Below are positions 12,601 to 24,766 of a DNA stretch of 64,000 nucleotides, in pieces. The stretch's first letter is position 1. Every line of letters starts with the position of its first letter. The notes under the pieces were generated by a model. It made no database searches, was not told the DNA's origin, and saw nothing but the letters and a program-made list of their open reading frames with translations. Origin of the DNA: Phallus indusiatus. Lineage: Eukaryota > Basidiomycota > Agaricomycetes > Phallales > Phallaceae. The stretch spans positions 496,001 to 560,000 of the forward strand of contig JAQFWX010000026.1 of assembly GCA_027605045.1 (NCBI GenBank), given 5' to 3'. Position numbers and translations under genes: made by a program.

Positions 12601-13420
12601 ATGTCTATAGCTCAAATCAATGCTTCATTGCAAGCAGCGCTTGCCTCTGTTGGATACACAAGTAGCACCACTAGTGCTCAAGTTAAACAAGACTTGAATT
12701 CTGTCCTAGCAAACCTAGTACGTCGTAAATTCACGCCTATTACCAAACGATATTTTGAGACTTCCAAACACCAGACCGCCTTGAATACCTCCGTTCAAGG
12801 TCTACCTTCGACGGGTATCACCTCAGTTCAAATTTTGGTGAATCAAAAGAAATTGAATCTATATCCCCCAGTCGAATTCAGTTTCATATAATAGGCTATC
12901 GTACCGCAAGGTATAACCCTAGCAGTATCCGCCGTCAGAGCTACCTCTTCAGTTAAGGTACGAGACCCAGATTCTAGTAGCGCTTCGTACCAAAATAGTC
13001 GACATCTATCAGGGCCTCTCATCACCAGTTACACCCGAAGAAGGAACTGCCATTTTGACCATCGTGCAAAGTGCAAAAGTGCAGCTTGTGGCCGCGGTGA
13101 ACACATATGCCAGCAAAATCCCTGCTGCTGAAGCAGCAATTCCGGGGATTAGTAAATTCAGTCTGACGACTCTGAAGAGCATTGCAGATGTATTTGCCTT
13201 TCGTTCATTTCTCAGAGTTATCACTTATATTTATCTGATTATCACAGCCTCTTATTCAAGCCCTCTCCGCTGCCGCACCTGTAAGCTTTTCTCATTAAAA
13301 CCGCAATTTACTGACACATGCACCTATGATTAGTCCAACATACCACAAAGTACTATCCAACAAATTCAGTCAGAAGTCAATGCTGCTATCCAGAATGCCC
13401 TTTCCCGTATTCCTGCCTGA
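12601..13420 (+). CDS. hydrophobic surface-binding protein A (HsbA)-like protein
   Basis: Exon 1 is 12601-12717 (MSIAQINASLQAALASVGYT), followed by an intron to 12774 and then four or five short exons. Joined in frame they give a helical, Ala/Ser/Thr-rich protein of about 170 residues: TALNTSVQGLPSTGITS, AIVPQGITLAVSARATSSVK, GLSSPVTPEEGTAILTIVQS, ISKFSLTTLKSIAD, PLIQALSAAAP and NAALSRIPA-like end INALSRIPA-type residues before TGA 13418-13420. Length, composition and the closing amphipathic helix fit the HsbA family, whose founding member from Aspergillus binds hydrophobic surfaces and recruits cutinase. Family members are normally secreted, but no N-terminal hydrophobic segment is seen here, so the protein may be cytosolic or leave by an unconventional route. 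The family call rests on pattern, not on a search. Confidence 0.5.
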
Positions 13421-13958
13421 AAATCGTCGTTTAAAGTGCATTTTTGTACAACATAGGCAGTGTAATTGGTATACATGTTTTATATGAATAACCTGTAGAT
13501 ATCGATAAGTAAACCGGTGGTTAAATCAGAGAGCCAGCTTGGCATCCAGCATAAACCCAAGTTACAGAAGTCCTTTAACCTAAAGCGCCGAAATAAAGCA
13601 CTGGTATAACGGACGCGTAGCTAGGCGTTTGAAATGAAAAAACCTTCGTTTTCCATGATAGAAAGTCCAACAAAGCATTACCGGACCAAGCGCCTTCTAG
13701 TGTTTGCCTAATGTCATTAATATTACTTCACGGAATTGAGTCTGACGCCTTTGGATTCACTAACCACAAGTTATTCTTAAGTCGTGTGGAATTTAAAGGA
13801 AAAAAAGGGAGCAACTTCAGCTCAGTAACGTGGAAATGTAACTTAATCGTAAGATTACCAAGTAATAAGAAAGTATATTGACGTTATACAACAAAAGGTT
13901 TCACTCGAGAGCGCTCAGCTCTTATCAAATTTATGTGCAAATCCATATACTGCTTCAT
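13421..13958. other. intergenic, convergent 3' ends
   Basis: AT-rich spacer between the 3' ends of the HsbA-like gene (+) and the aegerolysin gene (-). Nothing else was recognised. Confidence 0.4.
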
Positions 13959-14517
13959 TTACTGACCCAAATGAAGAAGTGTGAACAATCATACTCATTG
14001 AAGTAGCTATGGCAATCTGTACTCACATTGCCATTATAGGCGCAAATAAGTTCCCCTTCACCAATTTCCGTGGATCTGTATTTGAATCCATTCTTGAAAA
14101 CGGTCCACGAGGAATTATGATGGTAGACTGATACTGTGTTTTCTTCATGGAATGCCCAAGGACAGTCCCAATTAATAATGCAAATGAGCACCCCGGTAGT
14201 CGAATCGACTAGGTTAAAGGAACCCGTGGTCCCAGAAGGCGAATATCCCCGCCCACAGGAGTATATACGATAGTGTGCACCGGGTTTAATCACCGTACCT
14301 TCGACTTGACTTGCAGGAATCTCTAAGTCTCTTTCAACTACAGACTTTCAGTATTGAAGAGTGCAGTTTGATTTATTGAGCTTTTGTTCTCACATTCAGT
14401 GTAAAGTTTCCCGTACGATAAGGAAACATTTTTGACTTTGATAGAATGCGAGCCGCGTACGTTTTTTATATTGAAAATGACCCATTCATCGTATCCGAGG
14501 GCGGTGTATTTGGTCAT
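13959..14517 (-). CDS. aegerolysin-family protein
   Basis: Small beta-sandwich protein of the aegerolysin family (Pfam PF06355). Family members bind membrane lipids such as sphingomyelin/cholesterol or ceramide phosphoethanolamine domains, and some act as the targeting half of a two-part pore-forming cytolysin. Start ATG 14517 gives MTKYTALGYDEWVIFNIKN, with a conserved SYGKLYTE turn at the end of exon 1. Exon 2 begins around the EGTVIKPG motif and carries YSCGRGYSPSGTTGSFNLVD and the tryptophan-rich INWDCPW. Length is about 140 residues, usual for the family. The reading frame runs through a last GTGAGT...CAG intron whose 3' side begins directly with the stop codon (TAA, 13959-13961). The acceptor of the first intron is ambiguous. 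No MACPF-type partner gene is in the window, so lytic activity cannot be assumed. Confidence 0.8.
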
Positions 14518-15574
14518 GAGGACAAGGCTTGTTCTGGGCTCAAGGGGCCCGATTTGTTTCGCTGCTGAGAGACACTGGAAGTTTGGAAGTTCCACGAATT
14601 GACGAGGAAAAGAAAATGAGTTCGAGATGGCAGGGTTAAATATACACTGTCCGATAAATCTAGCTACAATTGCGTTCGGAGCCCTGAACATGCTCCACCA
14701 ATAAACAAAAACATAGTGAAAGATAATCAAATACTTATAAAGAAATCACCCCACTAGAATTAAAACCGGACTGAGGAACAGCATAGAAACGGCATAAGAC
14801 TTGACAGCCATGGAATAGTATCACCAGCTCACTGCCTACCATCTTAAGAATGGATGGCGGCAAACTCTATATTTGTCTTTATAGTTTCTGTGCGGTGTCG
14901 CTATCTCCACTTTTCCCTCCCTTTCGTGGCTCAGTACATTGTGTCAGATGTCATTCCCGTTACCGGACCTTACCAAACATTCGGAAACTGAGAAAGGTGA
15001 GGGTAAGTCGACATACCAACCAGTGAAGTGGATTTATCGTTTACCCACACCATTTCTCGCTTCAGCTGCATCAAGAAACATAACCACTAGTTATTCTCTT
15101 GCAAACGCCGATACGCCGCGGGTCGGGTAATACGGCATATTTTATATATCACGACACTCAAAAGCTGGTTACTAGCACCCCCGTAGCTTGTCTAAGTCAC
15201 AAGTTACGTTGACCGGTGCGAAGTTTAAGGAAAATGAATCGTCTGTCAAAAAAAAAATTTAGTTTCAGAATTCGTACGCATAATTACCTTCTAAATTTAA
15301 AATCTCCATACCATACTATTTCTGTGGGGTTTGGTCCAGCGTAGCTGATTTGTAAGTAAATGTTTTCGCGAAAGGATAATCAAATAATGTTAAGATATTA
15401 CAGTAGCCTCACAGACGAATAAAAGTGTTTAAGAGTTGTGTATTCCCGACAACTATTATTATGAAATAACAACAATTATCGCGGCACAAGGAATTGCAGG
15501 TTTGGTCCGAACCTAGCAAAACTTGTCAAAATTGATTGACACGGTCATGTTTGTGGTAAAGGGACACACCTTCA
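14518..15574. other. intergenic, 5' region of the aegerolysin gene
   Basis: About 1 kb. The promoter of the aegerolysin gene should lie in the first few hundred bases. A short plus-strand open frame at 14.94-15.13 kb has no recognisable motif. Confidence 0.4.
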
Positions 15575-18096
15575 TCAATTTGGACCAATGAATTGGTATA
15601 ATATCCTTCGAACAAGACCGGAAAGATGTTCGGGATGGTGCTATTCGATGCAATCAGATGGCGTTCAACGAGAGTAACAAGATGAGACGAATGAAACCTG
15701 ATAAGCATTCTAGAAAATATTTTGGTTAGGATATAGAAGATGAATCAAAAAAAGATGCACCATCACCATTCCCATCCCCATCATACAGAGCTAACAGTGC
15801 AACTTTAAATTTGTGCGTATCAGCAATATTCTAGAACTGGTACTGACCAAGACTTCCCCGCCAACCTTAGGTCCTTTGACCATACCCCGTCCACGGGCCA
15901 TTCTCCAAGCACTCTCTAATGCTTTAGGGAGAACATACATGGCAAAATCTGGACGACGGTGTTTGGCTTCTACGAGCAATGCGAGTCCACATAACATTCC
16001 ACCTAAGAAAAAGCTTTGCTTTGAACGTAGGAGATCTACAAGCGAAAGAGGAATGGTGAAAAGAGGTGTCTTAGCGAGAAAAGGAATCGACAAGGGAAGA
16101 TGGGCTGTTTGAATTGTCGAGCGGGAAGTCAAGCGGGAATGTAGTCCGTGCTTTAGACAGAAGTAGGCTATGCAATATTCCTTTCAAAATATGAGCAACC
16201 ATGTTCATGAAATAACAAACCGTAGTAAATTGTAACGAAAGTTCCCAAAAATGACGAACTCCTAATTGTCCCTTTAAACGCTTTTTGCAGCATGTCTTGC
16301 GGGTGCTGTGCAAACTGTTTTCGCTTAAAGAGGAGAGGGGGAATAAAGTGCAAAGCTCCGTAAAAAGGTAACTGAGTAAGTGTGATGAGTTTTTAAACGA
16401 CATCCTAGATGGAAAACGGATCTTACACTCCATCCGAAAACTTCAAAAAAGTTTTTCATGCTTTGCACTGTACAGTTCGTCACTTTAGGATGAACGACGG
16501 CACATGAAGCATAACGTGGGCCAAAGTCGCCCGCTCGGGCATGGGCCAGCTCTACTGCAAGTCGTTGGCGCATTGTGGGATGGGTTGTCTGTCCAAAGCG
16601 CCCGGTGGATGTTTGAATACGACGTATTCAGAAACATAAAATAAAACCGCGTCCATACTTGACGATTCATAATTTTCTCCATGTCTTCAAGCTCAAAATA
16701 CCCTTCTCTCACAAGACTCCTATTTATTCTAACGGTTTCTTCGTGTGTTTTTGACGCGGTTTGAATCCTAAAAACACGGGTTAGTCATGATGTGTAAACT
16801 AGTGGGAAGTAATTGAGTATATTACCACGCATTATAACCCGGCGACAAGGTGTCCGGGCGAAGAAGGAAGGCATACATTATTTGACCACATCTATAATCA
16901 AAATGACTTTATTAAGCATGAATTGGTCATGAGAACGTGAATAAAGCGCACGCCAGTGAGAATACGATTACTGGACCGAAAGGTATCTTGATGTTGTGCC
17001 TCGCACTGATTTCATTGTATGATCCTTGCAAACCGCTATGTATTGTAAGAACGCCTGAGGGACAGGACATGTGTAAAACACATACCGAACAAATAATTGT
17101 TGAGAAATAACTTTTCGCCGACCTTTCTTCTCGAAGAGTAAACCCAGGGAAGCTATACAGCCGGCAAAAATGGCATGCCATCTCTTCGTCCGTTTATGAA
17201 CCCATTCCTGATGTGCCTGTGCTTGCGTTGAAAGTCGGCGTCCAGCCGGCAGGTTTATATCAATCCGTAAGTCTGAGCCACCAGATAAAATTGCGACAGG
17301 CCGTCGTGGCGTGATTTTTTTGAGACGTTTAACCGCGATTGGAGGAGGTAGAACGTCAGATTCTGCATCTGCATCTGCGTCGATTTCAGTCTCAGTGTCG
17401 GCTCCGGGTCCTTCAGTTTCAAATTCGTCATTCTCCTCAACGACAGTCTCCGCGTACTTTGATTCGCGCCATCTTTCACGATTTGGTACGTTTAGTGGCT
17501 CGGACGCTGGGAGCAGAATGGGAAGTGCATTGAGGAAAAACTTGTATAAAAATACAAAAGACCCTTTGAGATAAAATGAATGATGTATTTGATTAAAAAG
17601 AACGTTCACGTTCGCACCTAACATGGCACCGAATCTGAAAGAATCCTGTCCTAGCACGGCGCGACGGAGGAGGAGAACTTTGATCTTCCTTTATGAAAAT
17701 GTCCTTTTCAGTATGCTATCAATACTTTCGTGTGAGTCAGATAAACAGCGCACCGAGGTGCTTGTATGACACGATACAAAAACAAAAACAAGTTGAAACC
17801 GGATCTGATAGTAAACGCGATGACTCCAGCTCCTGTTCATAACGAAAGGACTAAATTTCAGCTCCGAGAATATCAAAGTGTCATTTGGAAATCGACTGAC
17901 GCATTCCACCACGTATGGCATGTCGAAGACAGTCCTTTAAACCTGAAATCTCGGCTGCCGGCTCTCCCCTGTCCCGCCACACCATCCTGCGGGCATCCTG
18001 CCATCTTTCCTGATCATTGGCTAAGGCTACGAGATTCTCGAAAGACCTAATAGCTTGTCGTCGCATTATATCTCGCCGTCGCCTCTTTTTCTCCAT
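15575..18096 (-). CDS. TMEM135-like membrane protein
   Basis: Start ATG 18096 opens MEKKRRRRDIMRRQAIRSF, followed by DCLRHAIRGGMR, the Arg-rich N-terminus of TMEM135-like proteins. Then come DSFRFGAMLG and FVFLYKFFLNALPILLP, an acidic low-complexity insert (alternating Glu, Asp, Ala and Thr, about 17.35-17.48 kb), KRWHAIFAGCIASLG, EKKGRRKVISQQLFVR with GLQGSYNEI, the Cys-containing segment YASCAVVHPKVTNC, and EAKHRRPDFAMYVLPKALE. The C-terminal exons MMGMGMVM, NAYQ and HHPEHLSGLVRRILYQFIGP join in frame and end at TGA 15575-15577. TMEM135 proteins are multi-pass membrane proteins linked to peroxisomes, mitochondria and lipid storage in animals; the role in fungi is poorly known. Many introns, no clear disruption. 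Confidence 0.78.
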
Positions 18097-21000
18097 GTTG
18101 ATTCAAGAATGAACGAAATGAGCACCTTCAGTTAGTTTTGGATGGGGTTCCCCAAGAGACGCTTCCCTTCCCACGACATAAGCGCTGCCTTCTCTTACTA
18201 TGCGCACTGCTCTCATACGCTTTCCTGCTAAACGAATTCTCATGAAATATGGCATCGTCTACATGGTTGGCAAAATATGATGTTGCCAGTATTACCCAGT
18301 GTTAAAAAATATGTGCTTGAACTACTTGAATGACGCTCATATTCTCAAGGTTAGGCTGTTTTTTTCAACAAAATACTCACCATGTTAAATATCTCTCTTG
18401 CCAGTCAAAACTTGTCACGAATAGGATATTTTACCGCGGAAACTTCATTGCGTTCGTAATCTCCGTTTTTATTAGACTGACTAGTTATTACGAAGGCTAC
18501 GGTATCAGTATCAATGCTCTGTGGGAGTACCACGGTGACGCTCGGGCTGTCCAACATCCCAGTAGACGGTCATTAGCGGTTTTCCATTCGGCGACACCGA
18601 AATGAGCTAAAGCATGCACCAGAAGGTTTGACTTTTGACAGATACGAGGAGTCTAAAAGTCGGAGAGGAGGGGTTTGTGTGTACCTTTGCACGAAAGCAG
18701 ATAGAGACATTAATGTGCGGGTATACGAAACTATAACACGCATGACACCTGTTCAAACTCTAACCCGCTTTGACCTAGACTCTGACATGGCTTCGTGCGA
18801 CTATCTCATAATCAGCCAGACTTTTGATCCCAAACGTCTGGACGGCATTGCATAACCTGTATTCTCGCACCTTCTTTTCCGTGCTCTCGTAAGGATTGTG
18901 TCGCACCGAATCCTCAACGTTCAACGCTCACTGTATATCGACCCCCACTCAGACTCCATGACGATGAAACCTGATGCCATCGTCGACAAGTGCGATTGCC
19001 CGGCCAAACTCTTAGCTCAATCAGAGTTAGTGCAAAAATTGCACTTACTCGGGTCGCACGATTGCGATAAGCAGAATAACACCCAGAGTACTGAGTGGAC
19101 ATGGGAAACAGAGACAGAGATGATATAGAACCTCGCTTACGTTCCCGCCCTGAACCCTAACGAACGATCAATACGACCGAATAGCCCATGAGATGAGTAC
19201 CGTCTGCCGGATGCTGCTAAAAATGCACGGGGCCATATACGTACACGATAAGGAAGAAGCTAGAATTCTGCTGTAGCCTGTTTAAACGTTCATGCGTTCA
19301 TGAATCATGATTGGACTGTTGGTTTGCGACAGAGGCATAGTGCGTACGTTTTATCGCTGACATTCACCGTGCCAGGGACTGAAATAATTCAATGGCTATT
19401 TCTGATGTTCCAGTAGATCCTGAACCGTGTGGAGCAGTAACTGGAGCATGTTCACTGCGCGGCTGCCGCATTACCTATAACACAAAACGAACCGGCGTAC
19501 GTAGGTATTCATCCCAATCACTTTCAAAATACTCATCCGAATTTCATTGCTTATGCAAACCACCCAATATTTGATTCAAAAGTTTCGTGGTACACCCGTT
19601 TTTCGACAATGCGCAACGTTTACTAGGGAAGGTCGTCACGATTAGCAACATTCCAGAATCCTTGGATTAGAAGATAATACCTACGCAGAAATAAATCGAA
19701 CTTGTGCGACGAGAGATTGAGAAGAACGAAAAGTTCTGAACGACAAGCTGTGTGTATCACGAAGCATCGTTAGATACGAACATTCGCAATAGTTCTTCAA
19801 TTTACATATCATCTGTTGGCACATTTCTTCTGCTTCGGGCTTCTTCGAGTTCTACCGACACAGCGCCATGGTCCGTGCATCCAAAGAATAATCGGTGCAG
19901 AAGAACGAAAGGAACACCCCATATCATGTCCATTTCGGCCTTGAGTTTGAATCTCGTGTTTGAACAAAGTCATTGCAAGATTATCCTTTCAAGGGTTGGC
20001 AATAAAAAACGCAACGCGACAAACTTGAAGCTTGATGCCGCAGCGGCACCGAGATTGCGACCAAGGGTACCTGTGGTAACTTCTACCTTCACCGAATCGG
20101 GATGATAAGATAGCGAGTAATTAGTCTACGATCTAATCTACAAAAAGCGCTTATGAACCCATTTATTACCTATTATCACCTCGTTTTGTGATGCTGGCTC
20201 ACAGGTCAGGTATAGCTCATAACAATTAGAATATTCGCTAGCACCGGACGCCATAAAAACTAGCGGAAAGCCCTAAACCACAACGTTACTCATATCAGAT
20301 CTTCTATACCTAAAGAACTGGTAATTAGAACACATTGTGCCGTGTCCACATGTTACTCAGGTAGGCGGAGTAAAATAAAACCTGACAGGCTAAAGACAAG
20401 ACGGCCTATTCGTATCCGGGCCTTTAGTGATTCCTTTCCAAGCCACTTACACGAAAGAAAACCTATCTTTCTCTAGAATGATGCTTTCGCATAGAGCGGA
20501 CCCGGACCGAAGAACAGATCAAGTTATCTCGTGGACTCGGTTCCATTGGTCGAGTGATTTCACGTCTGTCTGCTCATCGCCTGCCAAATCGAAAACAAGG
20601 TAAAGTGGCAGTGGAAGGTATAGGTATAACTCATTTAGTGTTACAAAAATTAGGAACTAACTCAAGAAAATTGACGTGTTTTAGAGGCGAGCGAATGAAC
20701 TAAATGTTACGCCAGTTTGTACTAAGAACCCTGGCTCAATGACCAACATGACATGTACTCACACTAAAAAGGGTCTTAGCGTACTCTCTGGTTAAGAGTA
20801 TATGCCTCAATCACACGATAATTCCTCAATTAGAGGCGCATAATTTCCCATAACGCGCGGGCACCTTGCCCAATTTCAGATCAACTCTGATTCGTTTGTA
20901 ACCATGGGAGTCTTACGTCCTATAGCGGTAACGCCACATATCCTTATAACTGTTGGAAGGAAGATTTGACGCTACCAAGTGTGGTAAGCTTTCTGACGTT

Positions 21001-23536
21001 TCCGTTTGAAACAAGCGAAAAAAGCACGGATGGGTGTTGTGGAAATGCGAAATCCCAGTTGTGAACTTCAACGCTTCATACACAGGAGTTATAATTTTCC
21101 TTTGGGGAAGTTGCGTCATTGTCATTCCACCATCCTGCGACAGATCGAAACTATACGCTGTCGCGAACGTGTGAACTGCCCTGAGGCTTGAGCCATATTA
21201 GTTTAGGCGAAAAAAGCTTAACTGGGGCCGTAGTTCCTGAGACTAATGGCCGAAACAGTTGGAGAGAGAATTCTATTGCCACCGCTGATATTCATCGTAC
21301 GTCAGTCATTTATCTGATTCCATTTTCATCAAATATAGGTAACGTTGACCATGTTTGTAGAGAAACCTCGCACGTCGACAATGTAGTCGACCTCAATAAG
21401 GCAGAGGTATTTGTAAATTGCCGATGCTTCGTTAAAAAGGTTCGCATGGGACTCATCTCATAGGCAGCTACAAATGGGCCGGTGAATTAGCGATGACTAC
21501 ATGAACAGTCCTTACCAGAAACACATTTCCGCTAATTTGTCGAATCAAAGAAAGCGATTGAGTTGAAGATGTGAATTCTTTCACACGAAACTCGCCAATC
21601 GGACTTTAAACGTTGAAATTGACATTGACAGGCTCTGACAGAGCAGTACATATGCCGAGCTTTCAGATTCAAATTTCAAGCTTAAGCTTCAAGCAAAGAA
21701 GCTCTTTCAGCACCCTAAGATCAGTCTCATCATGACAAGACCCACCGAAAAGGAGCCGCTTACTGGAACAAAAGCCTTTGTTAAGCTGTATCAACTTGAA
21801 CGAGGCCAAGTATTGATTATTTACCTTTCAAGCAAATTTCCGACGAAGCCTATTGTTCATCTTACAATCGCCGAGCGTGGGCGAAAGCCATGTTTTCAGT
21901 TTTGGTTGTTCTTCACTCAAGCTACGGGTCTTCTTTTTCAGATGATAGACGCGGTTGGTAACGTTAAACTCGAAAGGAAACGTTGTGGTAGGTTTTCTGT
22001 TTTGTATGAATTCAATTCTGGCTAAACTAAGTTAACTTTGATAATCCTTTGGGTGATATTGGCATACAGATCCTTAAGAGATCGGTTTTACTCACGAATC
22101 TTGCTTTTGGAGCTTTGGCCAGCTATTCAGCATAAACCCGAAATTCCCAAATAAAGCAGACTCAGCGCGGTGACTTTTCTGACTAAATCTCTCCGAGAAT
22201 TAGCATCAGAAGTAGCGCAATTCGTAAAGTGCGCTCGACCAAAATGACAGTATTTCAAGAAACCTCATTGTTACTAGAGGTAGAGGCTACGCGGCGTTAC
22301 ATGTTGCGGAAAAGAATCAACAAAACTACTAATTATGTCAATGTAGGGTGTTTTTGTACATTAGATGTTCTCAATAGTACGTATCGCCAGGAAAAACATC
22401 AGCCCCAAACCTCATTTTGCATTCCAACAGCTTCACCGTTTCTAGTTTTTCTCTGAACTCGTGGCTTGAAGCTGAGAATGCGCTTGGTGATTGGGTCCAC
22501 GTCAAAGCATCACGTCGCAAGATCGCACCAAATTTATACAAATTTACCGCGCCGTGTTGACCGGTCTATTTTATCGTGACCAATGGAAAACAAGACGACG
22601 ACAGTTGTTCAAAGCTCATCAGTGATTCCATTCAGATAATGCTTTTTGATCTCTCTTTCTCAGACAAATTGGTGTTTTGTTTGAGTTGTTTGGAGAATTA
22701 ACGAACCCTCGGAGGAATTTTATTTCATTTTCACGGCCGAGCGACAAGTGGTTATTGGTTAACAACCTCCTGTCTTCGCGAAATTCCTGCATGTACCGGG
22801 ATGCAGATATGCTTAAAATACTTCTACTATGTCCTGAAGTGATGAACCGCCTGTTATACCCTCCATCTCATTAACTAAACTGAGTCAGGGGAACTTCTCA
22901 TTGAATCTTAGCAAAAAGCTAGGTTCATCGTGGGTGCCTTATAGCTGCATTAGGCCGGAGAGAGAAGCCAAGACTAATAGAAAATAAAAACCGAAACAAC
23001 TCATCAAAGGCATTTCATGATGCAACTGACAGAAAATTCTCTTGCGCACGAATTAGAGGTGGATCACACGCAAATTTTGATAACATGCTTTGGACACTAA
23101 AGTAATTTAAAGCCTAAAAATATTATTTTCAAAAAATTGTTATCGAATCTGATTACGTCATCGTTTTTGTACCATACCGTGATTCATTTCTCCGCCCGCT
23201 GCTCTTGTTTTGAAATCTCAACCAGCTAAAACCGGTGTTCCTGATCAAGTTGTCCTCTCGATTTAGGGACGGCGGTCGTGGAAAAATGGCCCGGTTTCGG
23301 CGAGACCCTTCAGTGAATCGTTACGCGGAACCTTCCCTTCTGAATAATGTAAAGCCAAAATCGCACAATCAACCCATATCAGAGGGTGCAAGGAGAGGGC
23401 TCAGACATGTATCCAGATTACATATATATAATACGCATCCTTCAAACTCTGTTCTTGAAAAGTCACCCTCCCTCATAATCTAAACCCAGTTTCGATACTT
23501 CTCCTTTCCCGCTCTTGCTGTCATCCATCCACACTC
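18097..23536. other. 5.4-kb gene-free stretch upstream of the WOPR gene
   Basis: It holds the divergent 5' flanks of the TMEM135-like gene (-) and the WOPR transcription factor (+). Open frames of 60-120 residues occur on both strands (for example 18.63-18.86, 19.75-20.11, 21.73-22.03 and 22.68-22.87 kb). None shows a domain, repeat or convincing splice context. I see no transposase, LTR or tRNA. WOPR regulators in other fungi are known for long promoters and leaders, so part of this may be regulatory or a long 5' UTR. That is inference. Confidence 0.4.
23423..23433 (+). promoter_or_regulatory. TATA-like element before the WOPR gene
   Basis: TATATATAATA lies 104 bases before the ATG at 23537, a normal distance for a proximal fungal promoter. 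Any long-range control would act through or around this start site. Confidence 0.4.
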
Positions 23537-24766
23537 ATGGCCTATTCAGCTCCATATCCAAGTTCACAGCGCAGCTCAGGTCGACATACTACACATCCTT
23601 GTCTTCGTTAGTACTCGTCATTGTTGGTTGTATCGTACCATTCCTACTCTGACGCCTGTGCTCTCAAGACATCCGGAACGCTGCAGATGCCCAAGTAGTT
23701 TTCGAAGCAGTCCGTCTCAACATTTTACCCATGATACGACGTCGACTTGGTCCGACGGAACGAGACATGCTTCGTTCAGGCGAAATTTTCGTCTGGGAAG
23801 AAACAGACCAGAAGGGCGGTCTGGAAAGATGGACTGATGGACGACGCTGGTGCGTTTGTAGTTGTGGCTCATGATTTGCACGCACAGCCTAACTATCTCG
23901 TTTTACAGGTCACAAAGCCGCATGAGAGTATGTGCATGCACCATTTCTCTGTCTTCATCACCTGAACGGATACGCCGGTTTAGGAACCGTTCCTGTATTA
24001 CGAAGAGAAAGAACCTATCACCAAAGAAGAAAAAGAAGCCAAAGCCGCACGTCGGTACGTATCAGTGCATTCCTGTGCTATTGATGCCTCTATCTCATGA
24101 TATCCCAAGTGCTTCACGAAATACCGATCCATCGTCACCAATACCAATTCCATCACGTCGACAAGATCGTCCCTCAAAAACGGATGGTCTTACGAAGCAA
24201 ACCTATTCAATTTATGTGAACTTGGGAAATGTATCTCGCAAGTGGCATCTCGTTGCCTACTTTTCCGTAAGCCTACTTTCTCCGTTCTATGTTAAATCAG
24301 CCCAACGCCAAGCCTCGCACAGGGTTCGGACTATGCGCGTTTGCCAGTAATCGAAGACTATGACTATCTTCGTCATATACGTGTTCCTAAGAGCATTTAT
24401 GTTTCATCAAAAGGCTTGCAAATGAACTCAGACTCTTACATTGATGACGAAGACGACTATTCTCTAAGCAGTTCTCCTCAAAGTCCAACGCTCTACAAAC
24501 CCGCCCATGTCTCGCCAACTATTTACCATCAACCACATCGTTCCTTGTATCCCGCTCATGAACATTCAGGCTATCCTACGGCTCATTCAGCAGCCGGCGC
24601 AACTTATAGCTCCAGCGGTAGCAACGCAGCGGAGACTTACTTATCGGGTTATTCGTATCCAAATCATTCAAAATACGGCCCGTCCAAGTCATCTGAAAAC
24701 AAGGCTTATGTTCCACTGACTTCCGAGGACCGGAGGGCATTAGGAGCGTTTCGCGTAGCTTTATGA
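23537..24766 (+). CDS. WOPR-domain (Gti1/Pac2 family) transcription factor
   Basis: ATG 23537 starts MAYSAPYPSSQRSS; after a long first intron the exon reads DAQVVFEAVRLNILPMIRRR and LRSGEIFVWEE, then GGLERWTDGRRW, SQSRMREPFLYYEEKEP and EKEAKAARR. This is WOPR box 1. Box 2 follows around 24.19-24.36 kb (LTKQTYSIYVN, RKWHLVAYF, LPVIEDYDYL). The C-terminus is Ser/Tyr/Pro-rich without a fold, ends ALGAFRVAL with TAG/TGA at 24764-24766, and resembles a low-complexity activation region. WOPR proteins bind DNA and control morphology and pathogenicity switches (Wor1, Ryp1) or gluconate uptake and mating (Gti1, Pac2). Which branch this one belongs to cannot be decided here. It is flanked by unusually long gene-free DNA. 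Confidence 0.88.

Noticed and set aside
19752..20105. 117-residue plus-strand open frame in the long gap before the WOPR gene
   Set aside because: No conserved motif, Ser/Thr/Arg-rich random-like composition, and no splice partners. Frames of this length are expected by chance in 5.4 kb.
21732..22025. 97-residue open frame with a strong ATG
   Set aside because: It reads like a protein at first (MTRPTEKEPLTGTKAFVKLY) but has no extension by plausible introns and no recognisable fold.
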